Notes: generated from the sequence alone by a model not told the origin. A stretch of 26,562 nt of DNA from a virus (IMGVR_UViG_3300042332_001096:1-26562), one strand, 5' to 3'. Counted from the first letter of the stretch, positions 18,274 to 24,698 are shown. A program made the numbers and translations.

Positions 18274-18688
18274 ATGGCGATTGAAGATGGTAAAAAGCAA
18301 AATAGAAAAGCTCCTAAACCTACAGTAGCAGCACGGAACCGCTGACTCTGCAGCTAATGCAACAATAACTGCTGCTGGCTTTACCGTTGGAACTCCAGTA
18401 GATACTGCAACGGCTGTTGCGGCAGATTTAAACAAGGTTAAAACTGCTTTAACAGATGCTGCTGTCACCCCACTTGGAACTGCTATAGCCTATGAGAGAA
18501 ACGCTCCGTTTTTTCCTCCGTACTTTCCACCTTATTTTCCACCTTATTTCCCACCGTATTTCCCACCGTTCTTTCCACCATTCTTTCCACCATTCTTTCC
18601 TCCATGGTTCCCACCATGGTTCCCACCGTTTTTCCCACCATTTTTCCCACCGTTCTTCCCACCGTTCTTCCCACCATCGTTTAAGTAA
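18274..18688 (+). CDS. FPP-repeat protein requiring a +1 frameshift (paralogue of the 6362 gene)
   Basis: ATG 18274 follows the fibre stop by one base (TAATATG). The zero frame reads MAIEDGKKQNRKAPKPTVAA and stops at TGA 18343. A +1 shift at CGG 18334-18336 gives GTADSAANATITAAG and then LNKVKTALTD, LGTAIAYERNAP and about fourteen (F/Y/W)FPP units, ending SFK: 137 residues. The 6362 gene has the same domains and shifts at the same codon, but it also carries a Cys-rich tail that is missing here and needs an extra upstream shift that is not needed here. Function is unknown. The repeated pairing with a fibre suggests an accessory or tip protein for that fibre. Confidence 0.72.
18334..18336 (+). 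other. CGG +1 frameshift site F
   Basis: In-frame codon 21 of the 18274 gene, context GCA CGG AAC CGC TGA. The zero frame stops at 18343 and the +1 frame is closed by TAG 18326-18328, so the shift lies in 18329-18342. Skipping the C gives GCA GGA ACC GCT (A-G-T-A), the same residues as site B in the paralogue. Confidence 0.88.
18506..18682 (+). repeat. 12-base tandem repeat encoding (F/Y/W)FPP units
   Basis: About fourteen tandem units encode Phe-Phe-Pro-Pro with Tyr variants near the start and two Trp variants in the middle. The synonymous codon pattern differs from that of the array at 6637-6756, so the two arrays have evolved separately at DNA level. Confidence 0.9.
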
Positions 18689-18703
18689 TCTTAAGCGTTG
18701 GTG

Positions 18704-18712
18704 TGGTAAGAT
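18704..18712 (+). promoter_or_regulatory. Extended -10 promoter TGGTAAGAT with adjacent inverted repeat
   Basis: TGG + TAAGAT within GTGTGGTAAGAT, closely like the box at 20822. Transcription is predicted near 18719. A perfect 7-bp inverted repeat (GTAGTTG 18714-18720 / CAACTAC 18726-18732, loop TAGAT) straddles that start, which would suit an operator better than an RNA terminator. TTGGAGAA precedes the ATG at 18752. Confidence 0.45.
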
Positions 18713-18751
18713 GGTAGTTGTAGATCAACTACTATTTTGGAGAATTAAAAA

Positions 18752-19465
18752 ATGTTTGTAAATCCTTTTGTACTAGATAATGTTATTCCAGTACTGTGCT
18801 TTGTACTTACTTATATAAGTATGAATTATCTGTATAGCAATGAAAAGTTTTTATCTATACTTAGACCAGATGGTAAAAAGCATTTTGGAGAAATAGGCGC
18901 CTGTTCTAATCTAATCAAGACGCTGCAATGCGTTATGTCTTTAATGGGATTAACTTACTATTACATAACGGATATTAGACATGGTAATTATCCGGACATA
19001 CCCATGAGATCACTGTCTATGAATCTTGTAGCAGTAGAAATACTTAGTCTGATTAAAGCTAAAAAATATTATATTAGAAAAGATATAGCCTACCACCATT
19101 ATGGGGTAATTTTTTTTGGCGCACTATCCTTAGCGGTAAACTTCAACAGCAATAAACCAGCCCAATTGCTGATTGTAATGCTATTCGCAGTTAGTCTGTG
19201 CGTTCCTTATATGATTTACAATACATTAAAAACATATTATAAGATAGAGTATTTAAGACTATGGGCAATATTATCCTATATTGTACCTCTGCCTATTTTT
19301 GTTGTTTATTCAATAGTTCAATGGAAATCTAATATATCAGGAAATATGTTATCTTTTGTGCTTTATTGGGTTCCTATATCACCAATGCTTTATACAAATT
19401 ATGTATCTTGGAAATTTTTTTTCAAAAGAAAAGAAAGCTATATACAAAAACCAAAAGATAAATAG
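18752..19465 (+). CDS. Multi-pass membrane protein of unknown function
   Basis: This 237-residue protein has about seven hydrophobic segments: roughly residues 8-28, 58-76, 85-105, 115-131, 136-156, 168-190 and 198-220. Features include SLMGLTYYYITDIRHGNYPD and KAKKYYIRKDIAYHHYGVIF; the -HHYGVI- pattern near residue 116 is reminiscent of the TLC (TRAM-LAG1-CLN8) lipid-sensing fold. The C-terminus is strongly basic (KFFFKRKES, QKPKDK), as for a cytoplasmic tail. It could act on lipids or as a carrier in the membrane, but this is only resemblance. It has its own promoter and is followed one base later by a 2OG oxygenase gene. A polytopic membrane protein is unusual next to phage tail genes. Confidence 0.6.
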   Translation: MFVNPFVLDNVIPVLCFVLTYISMNYLYSNEKFLSILRPDGKKHFGEIGACSNLIKTLQCVMSLMGLTYYYITDIRHGNYPDIPMRSLSMNLVAVEILSLIKAKKYYIRKDIAYHHYGVIFFGALSLAVNFNSNKPAQLLIVMLFAVSLCVPYMIYNTLKTYYKIEYLRLWAILSYIVPLPIFVVYSIVQWKSNISGNMLSFVLYWVPISPMLYTNYVSWKFFFKRKESYIQKPKDK

Positions 19466-19466
19466 T

Positions 19467-20159
19467 ATGAAAATAATTAATCCCACGCATGGAATTCATA
19501 TATATAAAAATGCAATTTTAAATGGAACGGATATAATTAACAGATTAGAATCAGTGTTAGCTAATAGTTCTGATGAGTTATTTAAATGGACAGATTCTAC
19601 TAATCTACTGGGTAAGGATCTTTCTACTTACAGAAGATGTTTTGACCTTAAAATGCACCCAGATTATTGGCAGTTCTTAACTCCGGAATTTGAAGAAATA
19701 AAAGACTGTTATGAGGAGATTGATCGAGGTTTTCTGAGTGCGATCACTCATTATAAAGATTTGTATAATTTAAAAATTCCATTTAAACAAGGAGTAAACT
19801 TTATGAAATATGGTGAAGGTCATCATTTCGTAACTCACGTAGATAATGGGTCTAGTTATTCTTCAGTGGTATCGGCACTTGCATATTTAAACGATGATTA
19901 CGAGGGTGGAGAATTGGGCTTCCCATTATTGGATTTTGAATTTAAACCAGAAGCTGGAGATATAATATTGTTTCCATCATCATTTATGCACGCTCATAAA
20001 GTTAATGTGGTTAAATCAGGTTTAAGGTATTCAGCCGGAACTTGGTGGGATTATAGCAGCAAATTCCATCCAAAAATCAAACCCTCGCGTAAGGGAATTC
20101 CAAAAATATACAACAACGACAATGATTGGGTCGAGGGTGAAGGTTTTATATCTAACTAG
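19467..20159 (+). CDS. 2OG-Fe(II) oxygenase, prolyl-4-hydroxylase-like
   Basis: This 230-residue protein has the double-stranded beta-helix signature of the P4H type: FVTHVDNG with iron ligands H124 and D126, ALAYLNDDYEGGELGFP, FKPEAGDIILFPSS, distal H177 (in FMHAHK), and R187 in KSGLRYSAGTWWDY for the 2-oxoglutarate carboxylate. It should hydroxylate or oxidise a protein, sugar or small molecule using O2 and 2-oxoglutarate; the substrate is not known. The start at 19467 follows the upstream stop by one base; an upstream in-frame extension would overlap the membrane-protein gene and is rejected. It is a clear paralogue of the gene at 20869 (NSSDELFKW and DYWQFLTPEFEE align). Its stop directly abuts the end of the minus-strand gene. 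Confidence 0.86.
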   Translation: MKIINPTHGIHIYKNAILNGTDIINRLESVLANSSDELFKWTDSTNLLGKDLSTYRRCFDLKMHPDYWQFLTPEFEEIKDCYEEIDRGFLSAITHYKDLYNLKIPFKQGVNFMKYGEGHHFVTHVDNGSSYSSVVSALAYLNDDYEGGELGFPLLDFEFKPEAGDIILFPSSFMHAHKVNVVKSGLRYSAGTWWDYSSKFHPKIKPSRKGIPKIYNNDNDWVEGEGFISN

Positions 20160-20795
20160 TTACAATAATTCTGTAATAGTATAAAAAGATGGTGTGGTAA
20201 ATCTTTCTCCACTAATAACCTTTTTGACGCCATGAAGATAATTAATATCCCCAGGGTGGGCAACCGCTAAACCAGGCTTTGGCTTAACCACGATATCGTG
20301 CTGTGGGTAATACAGTTCTCCACCTTCAAAATCATCATTATAATAAATTAATGAATTTAGATCATAGGTAGGGAAAGGGTTTGGAGATCCATCATTCAAC
20401 TGCTTATCGGCATGTGGTTGTTGTTCTAATCCTGGAAACCACCTAATAATCACTGGTGGTCTGACAGTTACCTTAACCTTAAATTTATCCTCTAAAGCAT
20501 ACTTCATTTTTAAAATATATTTGTCTACCAGATTATATACATCTAGGTTAATTCTAGAAAGGATATCAAAGCTACACTGTCGATTAGACCAGTAAGATGC
20601 GTCATAGGTGCATGTGCCATCTTCGGAATAAGTATTCTCTCCGGCATCCATCCACTCATTGATAGTAGGTAAAAAATCCTGTATAATTTTTAAATCTTGT
20701 AATTCAACAAAATTTTCCAATATAATAATATTGTCAGAAGAATCCCCAAAATGTCCAGGTTCGATTAACGATTTAGTCTCAGAATCAAAGTCCAT
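20160..20795 (-). CDS. 2OG-Fe(II) oxygenase on the minus strand
   Basis: This 211-residue protein is the only gene I support on the minus strand. The chosen start is the ATG at 20795, preceded by a good AAGGAG; an upstream in-frame ATG would run into the promoter. Signature: RWFPGLEQQPHADKQ with H128 and D130, LIYYNDDFEGGELYYPQ, KPKPGLAVAHPG, distal H188 in NYLHGV, and R198 in SGERFTTPSFY. All iron and 2-oxoglutarate ligands are present. It converges with the 19467 gene with no bases between the stops and diverges from the 20869 gene through overlapping promoters. Sequence similarity to the other oxygenases here is limited to the core, so it may have a different substrate. Confidence 0.85.
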   Translation of the reverse strand: MDFDSETKSLIEPGHFGDSSDNIIILENFVELQDLKIIQDFLPTINEWMDAGENTYSEDGTCTYDASYWSNRQCSFDILSRINLDVYNLVDKYILKMKYALEDKFKVKVTVRPPVIIRWFPGLEQQPHADKQLNDGSPNPFPTYDLNSLIYYNDDFEGGELYYPQHDIVVKPKPGLAVAHPGDINYLHGVKKVISGERFTTPSFYTITELL

Positions 20796-20821
20796 AAAAC
20801 ACTCCTTAGTAGATATGCGTG

Positions 20822-20836
20822 TGGTATAGTATAGCA
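20822..20836. promoter_or_regulatory. Overlapping divergent extended -10 promoters
   Basis: The plus strand has TGG TATAGT at 20822-20830, driving the gene at 20869 (AGGAG ribosome site). The minus strand has TGC TATACT at 20836-20828, driving the gene ending at 20795. The two boxes share three bases within a near-palindromic 15-base element, so RNA polymerase can probably occupy only one direction at a time. Confidence 0.55.
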
Positions 20837-20868
20837 CTAAACAAAATAGATAATTAGGAGAAAGTAAA

Positions 20869-21603
20869 ATGGAATTTTTTCACGTAGGTTCTTGTGACAA
20901 TGTAGAAGATAATAGAAAATTTGGCATATTTTTATACAGAAACGCAATACCAAGAGAACTTAATATTCCAGAAAGACTAGAATCAGCTATAGGCAATAGC
21001 TCTCATGAATTATTTAAATGGTCAGAAGCTATGGTTGGCTATAATGAAAGAATGCCAGAGTACAGAGATTGTGTGGACTTGAAAATGAGCCCTGCACACT
21101 GGCAGTTCCTTACTCCAGAGTTTGAAGAAGTTAAGAAGTGCTATGATGATGTAGATACCAACCTTAAGAAGTGTCTTGCTCACTACGAATCTTTATATAA
21201 TTTTAAGATGGATTATATGGAGGCCATTAACTTTGTTAGATACAACCCAGGTCAGCATTTTGCTGTCCATGCAGACCATGGCTTCTCCTACACGTGCACA
21301 GTATCTTCTGTGATCTATTTGAATGACGACTACGAAGGCGGAGAACTATGGTTCCCATATCTTGATATTAAATTCAAACCTCAAGCTGGAGATATCATAC
21401 TATTCCCATCCACTTTTATATATGCGCACTCATCCCTAAAGGTTACTAGTGGCACTAAATATTCTGCAGTTACTATGTTTGATTATAATGATAATAATCA
21501 TAAGTATGGGACAGGCTATGGAGCAGATGGCTCTAAAGTGGATCCGACAAAAGGTATAACAAAAGGATCTAATCAGCCTCTCGCATATCCTCAACCAGAA
21601 TAA
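20869..21603 (+). CDS. 2OG-Fe(II) oxygenase, prolyl-4-hydroxylase-like
   Basis: This 244-residue protein is a paralogue of the 19467 product. Ligands: H134 and D136 in FAVHADHG, distal H187 in IYAHSS, and Lys197 in SGTKYSAVTMFDY where the paralogue has Arg. Lys at this position is normal for prolyl-4-hydroxylases. The core VIYLNDDYEGGELWFPYLD and FKPQAGDIILFPST is intact. The C-terminal tail (GYGADGSKVDPTKGITKGSN) is Gly/Lys-rich and probably flexible. AGGAG lies upstream of the ATG and the promoter is the plus-strand half of the divergent element. The next gene begins 10 bases downstream with AAGGAG, so the two are probably in one operon. Confidence 0.87.
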   Translation: MEFFHVGSCDNVEDNRKFGIFLYRNAIPRELNIPERLESAIGNSSHELFKWSEAMVGYNERMPEYRDCVDLKMSPAHWQFLTPEFEEVKKCYDDVDTNLKKCLAHYESLYNFKMDYMEAINFVRYNPGQHFAVHADHGFSYTCTVSSVIYLNDDYEGGELWFPYLDIKFKPQAGDIILFPSTFIYAHSSLKVTSGTKYSAVTMFDYNDNNHKYGTGYGADGSKVDPTKGITKGSNQPLAYPQPE

Positions 21604-21612
21604 GGAGAAATT

Positions 21613-22212
21613 ATGTTTGAAAAAAATGAATTACCAAGTTTAGAACGCTTTGAGTCATCAGTGTATGATATTCCACTATCGTCATTGGATGGTGAGGAAA
21701 ACATCCTTGCCAAGAATAAAGGTAAGGTAACAATGATAGTCAACGTAACTGGAGAGTGTGCAAATTCTGCTCAATATCCAATTATTGAGAATCTATATAA
21801 AGAATATAAAGATTTAGGTTTTGAAGTATTAGCTGTCCCAAGTACAGATTTCTGCGAAGATGCCTACGGTGCGTTTAAGGAATCTAATGCAAGCCCAGTT
21901 CACATGAGGGACCATATGAAAGAATTGTATAAGACAGATCTTCCATTCAGTGAGTTGGTAGGTATTGCTCCAGAGCCAAAGGCCGACGTAGAACAGCATC
22001 CTTTTTACAAGCTAATTCAAGATGGTAAAGACCCAATTCAAGGTAATTTTGAAAAAATAATCATAGGTAGAGATGGAAAAAAAATGCTCCGTTTTTGTAA
22101 TTCTGATTTGTTAGACTTAGCGTTTAATGCAGGAGAAAGAAAAACTAACGCAGAACAAGCTCTTATAAATATCAAAGCTGCAATAGAAGTATTGTTGGAT
22201 GATACAATCTAA
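21613..22212 (+). CDS. Glutathione-peroxidase/thioredoxin-fold-like protein
   Basis: This 199-residue protein has KGKVTMIVNVTGECANSAQY around residues 36-55 and LYKEYKDLGFEVLAVPSTDF near 61-80. These align with the peroxidatic strand and following helix of glutathione peroxidases (family pattern NVASKCG..., GF-x-VL-x-FP-x-NQF). C49 stands at the peroxidatic position. The second family block (CNQF) is replaced by DFCEDAYG with C81, and the C-terminus has FEKIIIGRDGKKMLRF as in the family's last strand. It could reduce peroxides or act as a redox partner of the neighbouring oxygenases; that is inference. AAGGAG precedes the ATG. Confidence 0.72.
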   Translation: MFEKNELPSLERFESSVYDIPLSSLDGEENILAKNKGKVTMIVNVTGECANSAQYPIIENLYKEYKDLGFEVLAVPSTDFCEDAYGAFKESNASPVHMRDHMKELYKTDLPFSELVGIAPEPKADVEQHPFYKLIQDGKDPIQGNFEKIIIGRDGKKMLRFCNSDLLDLAFNAGERKTNAEQALINIKAAIEVLLDDTI

Positions 22213-22215
22213 TTT

Positions 22216-22920
22216 ATGACACAAGTTACTTTAACTAAGACTCATCAAAACCCACCACAGATAGTCCAGTCTAGGGTTAAAAGAGATTGGATGGATAACA
22301 CATATAAAAAACATGCGTATCAGTGTCTTCCTATGACTACAGCCAACGTACATGGGTGGGAATTGATACTTCCGCAAGATGTAGTAGTTCAATGGGATGG
22401 CGGGAATAGCAATGTAAAGATTCTTAGCGGTGAAGAATATATGGGTAGAGCACTTGCCTATGGCGGAATTATTGGTATGGTTTCTTTTTCAGTTGGATGG
22501 GCATTTGGAACCGAAGAAGGTTACGAAACTTGGATTGGTGGTTCTCCAAACTATATGGTTGACGGAGCATCTCCCCTTAGTGCAATCATACCAAGTAGTT
22601 GGTGGCCAGATGAATTTCAAATGAATTGGGCTATTAATAAAATAGGTGAGCCAGTGACATTTGAAGCAGGAACACCGTTTATGTTTTTTAATATTTTTAA
22701 AAGTGATCTTCTTGAATCAGTTGAGTTTAAAGTAGATAATCTTTGGGACAAGCCAGAATTAATGAACGCGCGCGCAGCTTATGGAGCTGCTAAAATGAAG
22801 AAAAACCAAGATGAACCTTGGACTTGGATGAAAGGCATCAGAACTGGTTTAGACGAAAAAGGCAACAGAATTGGTCCAGCAAATTCTGGACTTTTAAAGT
22901 TAAACAATCCCAATAACTAG
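22216..22920 (+). CDS. DUF6065-like protein
   Basis: This 234-residue protein has KRDWMDNTYKKHAYQCLPMT, then TANVHGWELILPQDVVVQWD, a Gly-rich centre with FSVGWAFGTEEGYETWIGGS, and SSWWPDEFQMNWAINKIGEP. The arrangement resembles a family (DUF6065) seen in cyanobacterial and phage proteins of unknown function; the assignment is from memory and moderate. It is rich in Trp and has no obvious catalytic triad or metal site. There is no ribosome site before the ATG. A TACAAT box ending seven bases upstream (22203-22208) could make a leaderless transcript, or the gene may be translated with its neighbour three bases upstream. Confidence 0.6.
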   Translation: MTQVTLTKTHQNPPQIVQSRVKRDWMDNTYKKHAYQCLPMTTANVHGWELILPQDVVVQWDGGNSNVKILSGEEYMGRALAYGGIIGMVSFSVGWAFGTEEGYETWIGGSPNYMVDGASPLSAIIPSSWWPDEFQMNWAINKIGEPVTFEAGTPFMFFNIFKSDLLESVEFKVDNLWDKPELMNARAAYGAAKMKKNQDEPWTWMKGIRTGLDEKGNRIGPANSGLLKLNNPNN

Positions 22921-22962
22921 TTACTATATCATCATACATTTTTACCAAAGAAGTGAGGCACA

Positions 22963-23217
22963 ATGTCATTTTCGTTAGTTACGCAAGCAGAAAAATTAAG
23001 AAGCTTAAATTCTGCTAAAGCAGATTTTCAAGCAGAGATTTATAAGAATATTGCAAAATTAGGATTTGATCCAGATACTTACGATATGTCTACTTGGAAT
23101 TTTGATCCAGTAGCATCCTCAATTGATGATGATCCCGGTTATGGAATGAAGTCCAGTATCACATCCGGATTAGCACGTATCGCTAGCATAGATGCAAAAA
23201 TAGCAGAACTATCCTAA
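22963..23217 (+). CDS. Small protein of unknown function
   Basis: This 84-residue protein is preceded by AAGTGAGG. It has two predicted helices (SLVTQAEKLRSLNSAKADFQ and SGLARIASIDAKIAEL) around a middle segment GFDPDTYDMSTWNFDP. I do not recognise it. It opens a run of four tightly spaced small genes (22963-23971), which suggests a single operon. Codon use looks like that of its neighbours. Confidence 0.6.
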   Translation: MSFSLVTQAEKLRSLNSAKADFQAEIYKNIAKLGFDPDTYDMSTWNFDPVASSIDDDPGYGMKSSITSGLARIASIDAKIAELS

Positions 23218-23228
23218 AGGAGTAAGAA

Positions 23229-23468
23229 ATGGCTGTGAATGATTTGCAAAAACAAGAAATGAAAAACAAAGCTGCAGTATATCTAGAAAAATCGATATAC
23301 ACATTATCGTATCTGTTATCGGTAGATCCAGAAAGCGCTCTTGAAGTTTCAAACGTTGGTGAACTTATTGCACTTTCATCAATTACTGGAACGCTATCAA
23401 CTTCAACAACTGCTAGTTTTAATTCATTATTTAATCAAATAGCTTCTCTAAAACTATTGGAACAATAA
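23229..23468 (+). CDS. Small helical protein of unknown function
   Basis: This 79-residue protein has a strong AAGGAG upstream of the ATG. The sequence is helix-rich, with a charged start (LQKQEMKNKAAVYLEKSIYT), a Leu/Ser-rich middle and LFNQIASLKLLEQ at the end. There is no signal peptide, Cys or metal motif. It begins 11 bases after the previous stop. The family is not recognised. Confidence 0.58.
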   Translation: MAVNDLQKQEMKNKAAVYLEKSIYTLSYLLSVDPESALEVSNVGELIALSSITGTLSTSTTASFNSLFNQIASLKLLEQ

Positions 23469-23471
23469 CTT

Positions 23472-23666
23472 ATGGCGGACAATATTATTGACAATTCTGA
23501 GTCCGATACCAATGATGATTTAGTTCCAACGTTTTCTAAGGCAGCTGGCATCTTTACATTTCCAGACGGAGTTGAATTTCAATGCCAGATTCTTAAAGCA
23601 AGTAAGATAAAAACAGACAGATTTTTTACAGGGTTTTCAATTAACAACGATGACGAAGAAGAGTAA
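23472..23666 (+). CDS. Small acidic protein of unknown function
   Basis: This 64-residue, strongly acidic protein starts three bases after the previous stop, so translation is probably coupled. N- and C-termini are rich in Asp/Glu/Asn (NSESDTNDD, NNDDEEE). The middle AGIFTFPDGVEFQCQIL looks like a small beta hairpin. Family not recognised. Confidence 0.5.
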   Translation: MADNIIDNSESDTNDDLVPTFSKAAGIFTFPDGVEFQCQILKASKIKTDRFFTGFSINNDDEEE

Positions 23667-23668
23667 AT

Positions 23669-23971
23669 ATGACCTATAATGCAGAACAAGATCTTGAATA
23701 CATAGAGTCAGTCTTGGCTTTACAATTATACATAATTGGTCTTACAGCAGAAGATATGGATATTCTATCTATTGATGAAATCATTTCTCAAGCAAGAACA
23801 TTTAATTTGATTAACCAAGAAATTACCCCTATTGGAACTCCAAACTCGCAACAAGAACAAACGTATAGAGACGAACCAGTAGTTGCAATTTTAAGAAGTC
23901 AAAGAACTTTAATTGTATCTACCATTAGAAGATTTTGGTGGATGCGCCAAATAGCATTAGGAGCCGCATAA
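23669..23971 (+). CDS. Small protein of unknown function
   Basis: This 100-residue protein starts two bases after the previous stop. The N-terminal part is acidic and helical (AEQDLEYIESVLALQLYIIG, LTAEDMDILSIDEIISQA). The C-terminal part is basic and aromatic (SQRTLIVSTIRRFWWMRQIA), which could touch membrane or nucleic acid. AGGAG near 23959 lies at its end and probably serves the next gene. Family not recognised. Confidence 0.55.
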   Translation: MTYNAEQDLEYIESVLALQLYIIGLTAEDMDILSIDEIISQARTFNLINQEITPIGTPNSQQEQTYRDEPVVAILRSQRTLIVSTIRRFWWMRQIALGAA

Positions 23972-23972
23972 T

Positions 23973-24692
23973 ATGAGCATAGAAAAATCCTTCTTCTCTA
24001 GAATTAACAACCTAGTAAAACCTTATAGATCAAATGAAGAAATAAATCAGCTTGAATATGATAACTTTGCTAAGATTAAAGAATATTTAGATACTCTTCC
24101 TTTGGATAAGAGAAAAATAGCAGTAGGTGGAGATATCTTTATGTGGTATTTTGACACTTTTTCTAGAGAAGATTCGGTACATAAAAGTACAGATGGCTAT
24201 AGATATGGAGATAATCCACAAGAAATTACTTTCATGATTAAGAATCCGGCCAAGTCCTTATTGTCACACTCAGTATGGAGCATGAGTTTCATGAAAACTG
24301 TAGCAAGCAGATCAGAGCTTACACTAATAAATAATTATCAATTAAACCTTCTTGAACGCTGTATTTTAACAGAGGCAGAAATAGCCGAATTGGACTATGA
24401 CGTAATTTCAAGACAAGACGCTGAAGCATCAGCTGCCGGTCCTTTTGATTTCATATCATTTGGCTCATATGATATAATACATGATCCATCATTAGTTCTT
24501 TCTTACTTCAATATGTTAGCTGATAATGGCGTTATGTTAATAACTTGGGCTAACGATGGTGGAAATCTATATGAAGCTGACGCAGAGTATTCTCCTTATT
24601 CTGAAATAAACCAACATTTAAAGAGTTTAGAAAACGTATGCGTGTCTCACGATTACACTCTACTAGGAACAACAACTGTCGTAAAACTGTAG
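23973..24692 (+). CDS. Possible SAM-dependent methyltransferase-like protein
   Basis: This 239-residue protein has KRKIAVGGDIFMWYFDTFSR near residue 46. Its C-terminal half has GPFDFISFGSYDIIHDPSLV followed by LSYFNMLADNGVMLITWAND. The last block resembles motif IV to post-IV of class I methyltransferases (FD-x-I-x-FG...HD...L-x-x-G-x-x-I). A clear glycine-rich SAM motif I (E-x-G-x-G) is not visible; AVGGDIF is at most a poor match. It may be a diverged or degenerate methyltransferase, or an unrelated Rossmann-like protein. AGGAG precedes the ATG with spacing of about ten bases. Next comes a promoter and another oxygenase gene. Confidence 0.45.
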   Translation: MSIEKSFFSRINNLVKPYRSNEEINQLEYDNFAKIKEYLDTLPLDKRKIAVGGDIFMWYFDTFSREDSVHKSTDGYRYGDNPQEITFMIKNPAKSLLSHSVWSMSFMKTVASRSELTLINNYQLNLLERCILTEAEIAELDYDVISRQDAEASAAGPFDFISFGSYDIIHDPSLVLSYFNMLADNGVMLITWANDGGNLYEADAEYSPYSEINQHLKSLENVCVSHDYTLLGTTTVVKL

Positions 24693-24698
24693 TATAAT
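24693..24698 (+). promoter_or_regulatory. Consensus -10 TATAAT, leaderless
   Basis: TATAAT ends at 24698 and the ATG is at 24705, six bases later, with no ribosome site between. It sits in a near-palindrome GTAGTATAATACTATC. A leaderless transcript of the 24705 gene is predicted. Confidence 0.55.

Noticed and set aside
6389-18336. Sequencing or assembly error as explanation of the six +1 breaks
   Set aside because: The extra base is always a C placed exactly before an in-frame GGN codon, not in homopolymers (three of six are single C between A and GG). The same CGG and CCGG contexts occur many times out of frame without any indel. Errors do not know the reading frame, and two paralogues share the site. 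Raw reads would still be needed to exclude it completely.
6407-18345. Stop-codon readthrough or reassignment in the broken genes
   Set aside because: The downstream coding sequence is in the +1 frame, not in frame with the TAA/TGA, and the stops differ (TAA and TGA). Many genes here end normally at TAA, TAG and TGA.
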